From: Acidovorax sp. FJL06
GTDB taxonomy: Bacteria; Pseudomonadota; Gammaproteobacteria; Burkholderiales; Burkholderiaceae_C
Length of the DNA: 64,000 nucleotides
Direction of reading: 5' to 3'
NCBI RefSeq assembly: GCF_003852545.1
Contig: NZ_QAJR01000002.1
Span: forward strand, 37,096-101,095
Made by a program: the position numbers and the translations under genes
Notes under the pieces: model-generated
Databases searched by the model: none
The model's input: only the letters and a program-made list of their open reading frames with translations
Told to the model about the DNA's origin: nothing
Shown here: piece by piece, positions 61,512-64,000 of the stretch
How positions within the stretch are numbered: the first letter of the stretch is position 1
How the letters are laid out: each line of letters opens with the position of its first letter

Positions 61512-62860
61512 GGCTGCTTGCCTCCCACCACCACGGTCACCATGCGTTCGGGCTGCAGCTTGCGGGCCATGGCGGCGCGCACATCGGCCACCGTCAGGGC
61601 ATCCACCTTTTTCGTCCACTGGTCGAGGTAGTCCAGCGGCAGGTCGTTCCAGGCCATGTTGGCCACGTTGGAGAGCAGTTTCTTGTTGCTGTCGATGCGC
61701 AGCGCGAAGCCGCCCATGAGGTTGTCCTTGGCGGCACGCAGCTCGGCCTCGGTGGGGCCGTCGGCCACAAAGCGGGCGATCACGTCGCGCGACACCTGCA
61801 CGGCCTCTCGCGCCTGGTCGGGGCGCGTCTGCAAGCCCACGGTGAAGGCCCCGGCATGCAGGCCCGATGCGAAGTAGCTGTACACGCTGTACGAGAGCCC
61901 GCGCTTTTCGCGCACCTCGTGGGTCAGGCGCGAGACAAAGCCACCGCCGCCCAGGATGTGGTTGCCCACCAGCAGCGCCACAAAGTCCGGGTCGCGGCGC
62001 TGAAAGCCCGGCTGGCCGATGAGCACATGGGCCTGGGCCGAGGCGAACGGAATGTTCTGCTCGGCCGGCGCGGTGAGCGCGTTGATCTCACCCACCGGCG
62101 GCAATGGCGCGCAGCCTGTGCTGGCCGGCAGGCGCGACAGCAGCGTGGCCACCAGCGCCTGCGCCTGGGCGCGCGACACGGCCCCCACGATGCTGACCTT
62201 GGCACGGCAGGCGGCGATGTGCTGGGCGTGGAAGGCCTGCATGTCGGCCACGCCGACGCGTGCCAGCGTGGCTTCGGTGGTGCGCACGCCATAGGGGTGG
62301 CTGCCATACACGGCAGCGGCGAACGCGTGGTTGGCCACGGTGGCGGGGCGGGTGTTGGCCTCTTTCAGGCTGGCGCCCCAGCGGGCGCGGTCGCGTTGCC
62401 AGACCTCGTCGGTCGTCATGGGCTCGGCGATCTGCCGCGCCGCCAGGCGTGCCGCGCGGTCGAGCAGCGGCGCGTCGGTCAGCGAGCGCAGCGCATAGTG
62501 CAGCGCATCGTTGTCGGCGGCGGCCTCGAAGCTGGCACCCAGGTCGGCCCAGGCTTCGCCCAGGGCGTTCTCGTCGAGCGCGGGCTCGGCGGCGCCCGCC
62601 GCCTTCACGCCCTTGCCGGCCATGGCGGCCACGGCGCTGGCCAGGCCCGACTGGCCCGCCGGGTCGCGGCGGCTGCCGGCGTCAAAGTCGATCTGCACGT
62701 CCACCATGGGGATGACCGGGCTTTCCACCAGGTACACCTTGGCGCCGCTCGGTTCCGTCCAGTGCTGGATGGGCAGCAGCGCCCAGGCGGGGTTGGAGTA
62801 AATAATGGCTGTAGCGCCTGCCAACAATGCGCGAGCAGCTATATTTTTGATAGTAATCAT
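61508..62860 (-). CDS. M16-family peptidase-like protein lacking the zinc motif
   Basis: 450-residue secreted protein of the pitrilysin fold, with a signal peptide (about residues 1-24, ending NPAWA). Where active M16 enzymes have HxxEH, this has GQSGLASAVAAMAGKG, so the metal site is missing. The R/Y region EVREKRGLSYSVYSYF of the C-terminal half is kept. Such inactive subunits pair with an active partner, here the upstream M16 gene 21 bases away. ATG 62860 is chosen; a TTG six bases earlier is in frame. Much of the signal-peptide coding sequence is a dispersed repeat. Confidence 0.92.
   Translation of the reverse strand: MITIKNIAARALLAGATAIIYSNPAWALLPIQHWTEPSGAKVYLVESPVIPMVDVQIDFDAGSRRDPAGQSGLASAVAAMAGKGVKAAGAAEPALDENALGEAWADLGASFEAAADNDALHYALRSLTDAPLLDRAARLAARQIAEPMTTDEVWQRDRARWGASLKEANTRPATVANHAFAAAVYGSHPYGVRTTEATLARVGVADMQAFHAQHIAACRAKVSIVGAVSRAQAQALVATLLSRLPASTGCAPLPPVGEINALTAPAEQNIPFASAQAHVLIGQPGFQRRDPDFVALLVGNHILGGGGFVSRLTHEVREKRGLSYSVYSYFASGLHAGAFTVGLQTRPDQAREAVQVSRDVIARFVADGPTEAELRAAKDNLMGGFALRIDSNKKLLSNVANMAWNDLPLDYLDQWTKKVDALTVADVRAAMARKLQPERMVTVVVGGKQP
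62797..62860. repeat. AGCGCTTG-family repeat forming the signal-peptide coding region
   Basis: AATGGCTGTAGCGCCTGCC, AACAATGCGCGAGCAGCTAT and TTTTTGATAG keep the family layout. The coding strand gives ITIKNIAARALLAGATAII, the hydrophobic core of the signal peptide. Confidence 0.65.
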
Positions 62861-62881
62861 GTGCAAAGGCCCAGTGCGGGT

Positions 62882-64000
62882 TCAGCGGATGACCGCGCCG
62901 GGCGGCAGCGTGGCGCGCGGGCGTGGGGCATCCAGGGGCTGTGGCAGCAGGGTGGCCACGGTGAGCTGGTCGTCGCCAAAGTACTTGGCGGCCACGGCCT
63001 GCACCTGGGCCGGGGTCACGGTGCGCAGCAGGGCCAGCAGGCGCTCGTTGGCATCCAGCGGAAAGCCCTGCACCCAGTTGCCGCCCAGCTCCTGCGCCTG
63101 GCTCATCACCGAATCGCGCTCGTACACGGTCGAGGCGATCCATTGCGTCTTCACGCGGGCCAGTTCCTCCTCGCTCACGCCGTCACGCGCCACACGGGCC
63201 ACCTCGGCGCGCAGCGCGTCTTCGACCTGCTGGGCGGTCTTGCCTGCGGCCGGCACGCCGCTGAGCATGAACAGGCTGGGGCCGCGCCCCGTGACCATGG
63301 CCGAGCTGCTGGCGCTGTCGGCCACGCGGCCCGCGCCCTGCGTCAGGGCCCGGTCCAGCCGGGCGCCGTCATAGCCGTTGAACACGGCCGACAGCACCAT
63401 CAGCGCCAGCGCGTCACGGTCGCTGTCGGTGAGCGTGTCCAGCCGCTTCAGGCTGGGCGCACGGAAGGCCAGCGCCACATAGGCCTGCTCGGCCGGGGCC
63501 TTGACCGCGATGCGGCGCAGGCCGGGCTGCACGGGCTCGGTGCGCGGCTTGCGTGCGGGCAGCGCATGCACGGGCAGGCTGCCGTAGTACTTTTCGGCCA
63601 GCGCGCGCACCTGCGCCGCATCCACATCGCCGGCCACCACCACGGCGGCGTTGGTGGGCGTGTACCACTGGCGGTGGAAAGCGCGCACGTCCTCGGGCGT
63701 CATCGCATCCAGGTCGCTCATCCAGCCCACGATGGGCCGGCGGTAGGGCGAGGCACTGAAGGTGGCGGCAAACAGCTGCTCGGCCAGCACGGCGCGGGGC
63801 TGGTCTTCGGTGCGCAGGCGGCGCTCTTCCTTGACGACCTCGATCTCCTTCTTGAACTCTTCGTCGGGCCAGTGGTTGTTGGCAAACCGGTCCGATTCGA
63901 GCTTCATCACGTCTTCGAGGCGATTGGACGGAATCTGCTGGTAGTAGCCCGTGTAGTCGCGGCTGGTGAAGGCATTCTCCCGCCCGCCCAGGGCCGCCAC
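62882..64000 (-). CDS. M16-family zinc metallopeptidase (partial, N-terminus outside window)
   Basis: 372 C-terminal residues of a pitrilysin-type protease; the HxxEH motif would lie beyond the right edge. The visible part has ENAFTSRDYTGYYQ and EFKKEIEVVKEERRLRTED, which carries the third zinc-ligand Glu, then the RPIVGWMSDLDAMTPEDVRAFHRQWYTPTNAAVVVAGD repeat boundary and a second M16 domain. It is probably exported and the catalytic partner of the inactive M16 protein downstream. The frame is open to the window end. Confidence 0.9.
   Translation of the reverse strand: MAALGGRENAFTSRDYTGYYQQIPSNRLEDVMKLESDRFANNHWPDEEFKKEIEVVKEERRLRTEDQPRAVLAEQLFAATFSASPYRRPIVGWMSDLDAMTPEDVRAFHRQWYTPTNAAVVVAGDVDAAQVRALAEKYYGSLPVHALPARKPRTEPVQPGLRRIAVKAPAEQAYVALAFRAPSLKRLDTLTDSDRDALALMVLSAVFNGYDGARLDRALTQGAGRVADSASSSAMVTGRGPSLFMLSGVPAAGKTAQQVEDALRAEVARVARDGVSEEELARVKTQWIASTVYERDSVMSQAQELGGNWVQGFPLDANERLLALLRTVTPAQVQAVAAKYFGDDQLTVATLLPQPLDAPRPRATLPPGAVIR

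Noticed and set aside
1-64000. Search for tRNA, rRNA, CRISPR arrays, integrases and insertion sequences
   Set aside because: No regularly spaced direct repeats, transposase or integrase motifs, or cloverleaf sequences were recognised, including near metG where a tRNA might be expected.

Overview
The window looks like chromosomal DNA from a high-GC betaproteobacterium of the Comamonadaceae, most likely Acidovorax or a close relative. This is inferred from gene content and order, very high GC, and many copies of short intergenic repeats with the core AGCGCTTG-N-CAAGCG that I associate with that family. I see no rRNA, tRNA, CRISPR array, prophage or insertion sequence, so it reads as core chromosome with scattered palindromic repeats.

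Left part (1-13.4 kb, all leftward): two different formate dehydrogenases lie back to back. The first is a cytosolic NAD-linked enzyme, with FdsG and FdsB fused in one chain followed by FdsA, preceded by a LysR regulator. The second is a Tat-exported respiratory FdhA cut by the window edge, with a small Tat partner. Between them are maturation and electron-transfer genes (DUF3305, DUF3306, a polyferredoxin, a TorD-type chaperone). The Fe-S carrier ApbC lies just upstream.

Middle part (13.4-37.6 kb): single genes come first (membrane-anchored nuclease-like protein, patatin, gluconolactonase-like protein, metG, lipoproteins, YitT, a SulP transporter, scpA). A dense cofactor block follows: nadB-queE-queD-panD-bioA-bioD-bioF, then pabBC, nadA-nadC and panB-panC. 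It holds the de novo quinolinate route to NAD, three pantothenate genes, three biotin genes, two queuosine-precursor genes and p-aminobenzoate synthesis. A periplasmic alpha-carbonic anhydrase and a small tautomerase are interspersed.

Accessory-looking island (38.5-48.1 kb): a transglutaminase/DUF2126 putative amidoligase fusion, a circularly permuted ATP-grasp/alpha-E fusion, a second transglutaminase, a convergent stand-alone alpha-E protein and a zinc-ribbon metallopeptidase. Comparative genomics has predicted that such proteins make and attach or cleave peptides, but I know of no experimentally defined product. The 5' end of the stand-alone alpha-E gene is duplicated, creating a short upstream reading frame. 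This is the best candidate for an undescribed system.

Right part (48.3-64 kb): a BON lipoprotein, a CHASE3-like histidine kinase diverging from a NarL-type regulator, an orphan receiver, MoeB/ThiF, a C-terminal processing protease, gpmA diverging from rhodanese-grxC-secB-gpsA, lysA diverging from its likely LysR regulator, coaD, rsmD and two M16-family proteins, the last cut by the window edge.

Four families of dispersed repeats thread through the window. Copies of one family lie in frame inside fdsA, the FdsGB linker and gpsA, and form much of the signal-peptide coding sequence of an M16 protein.
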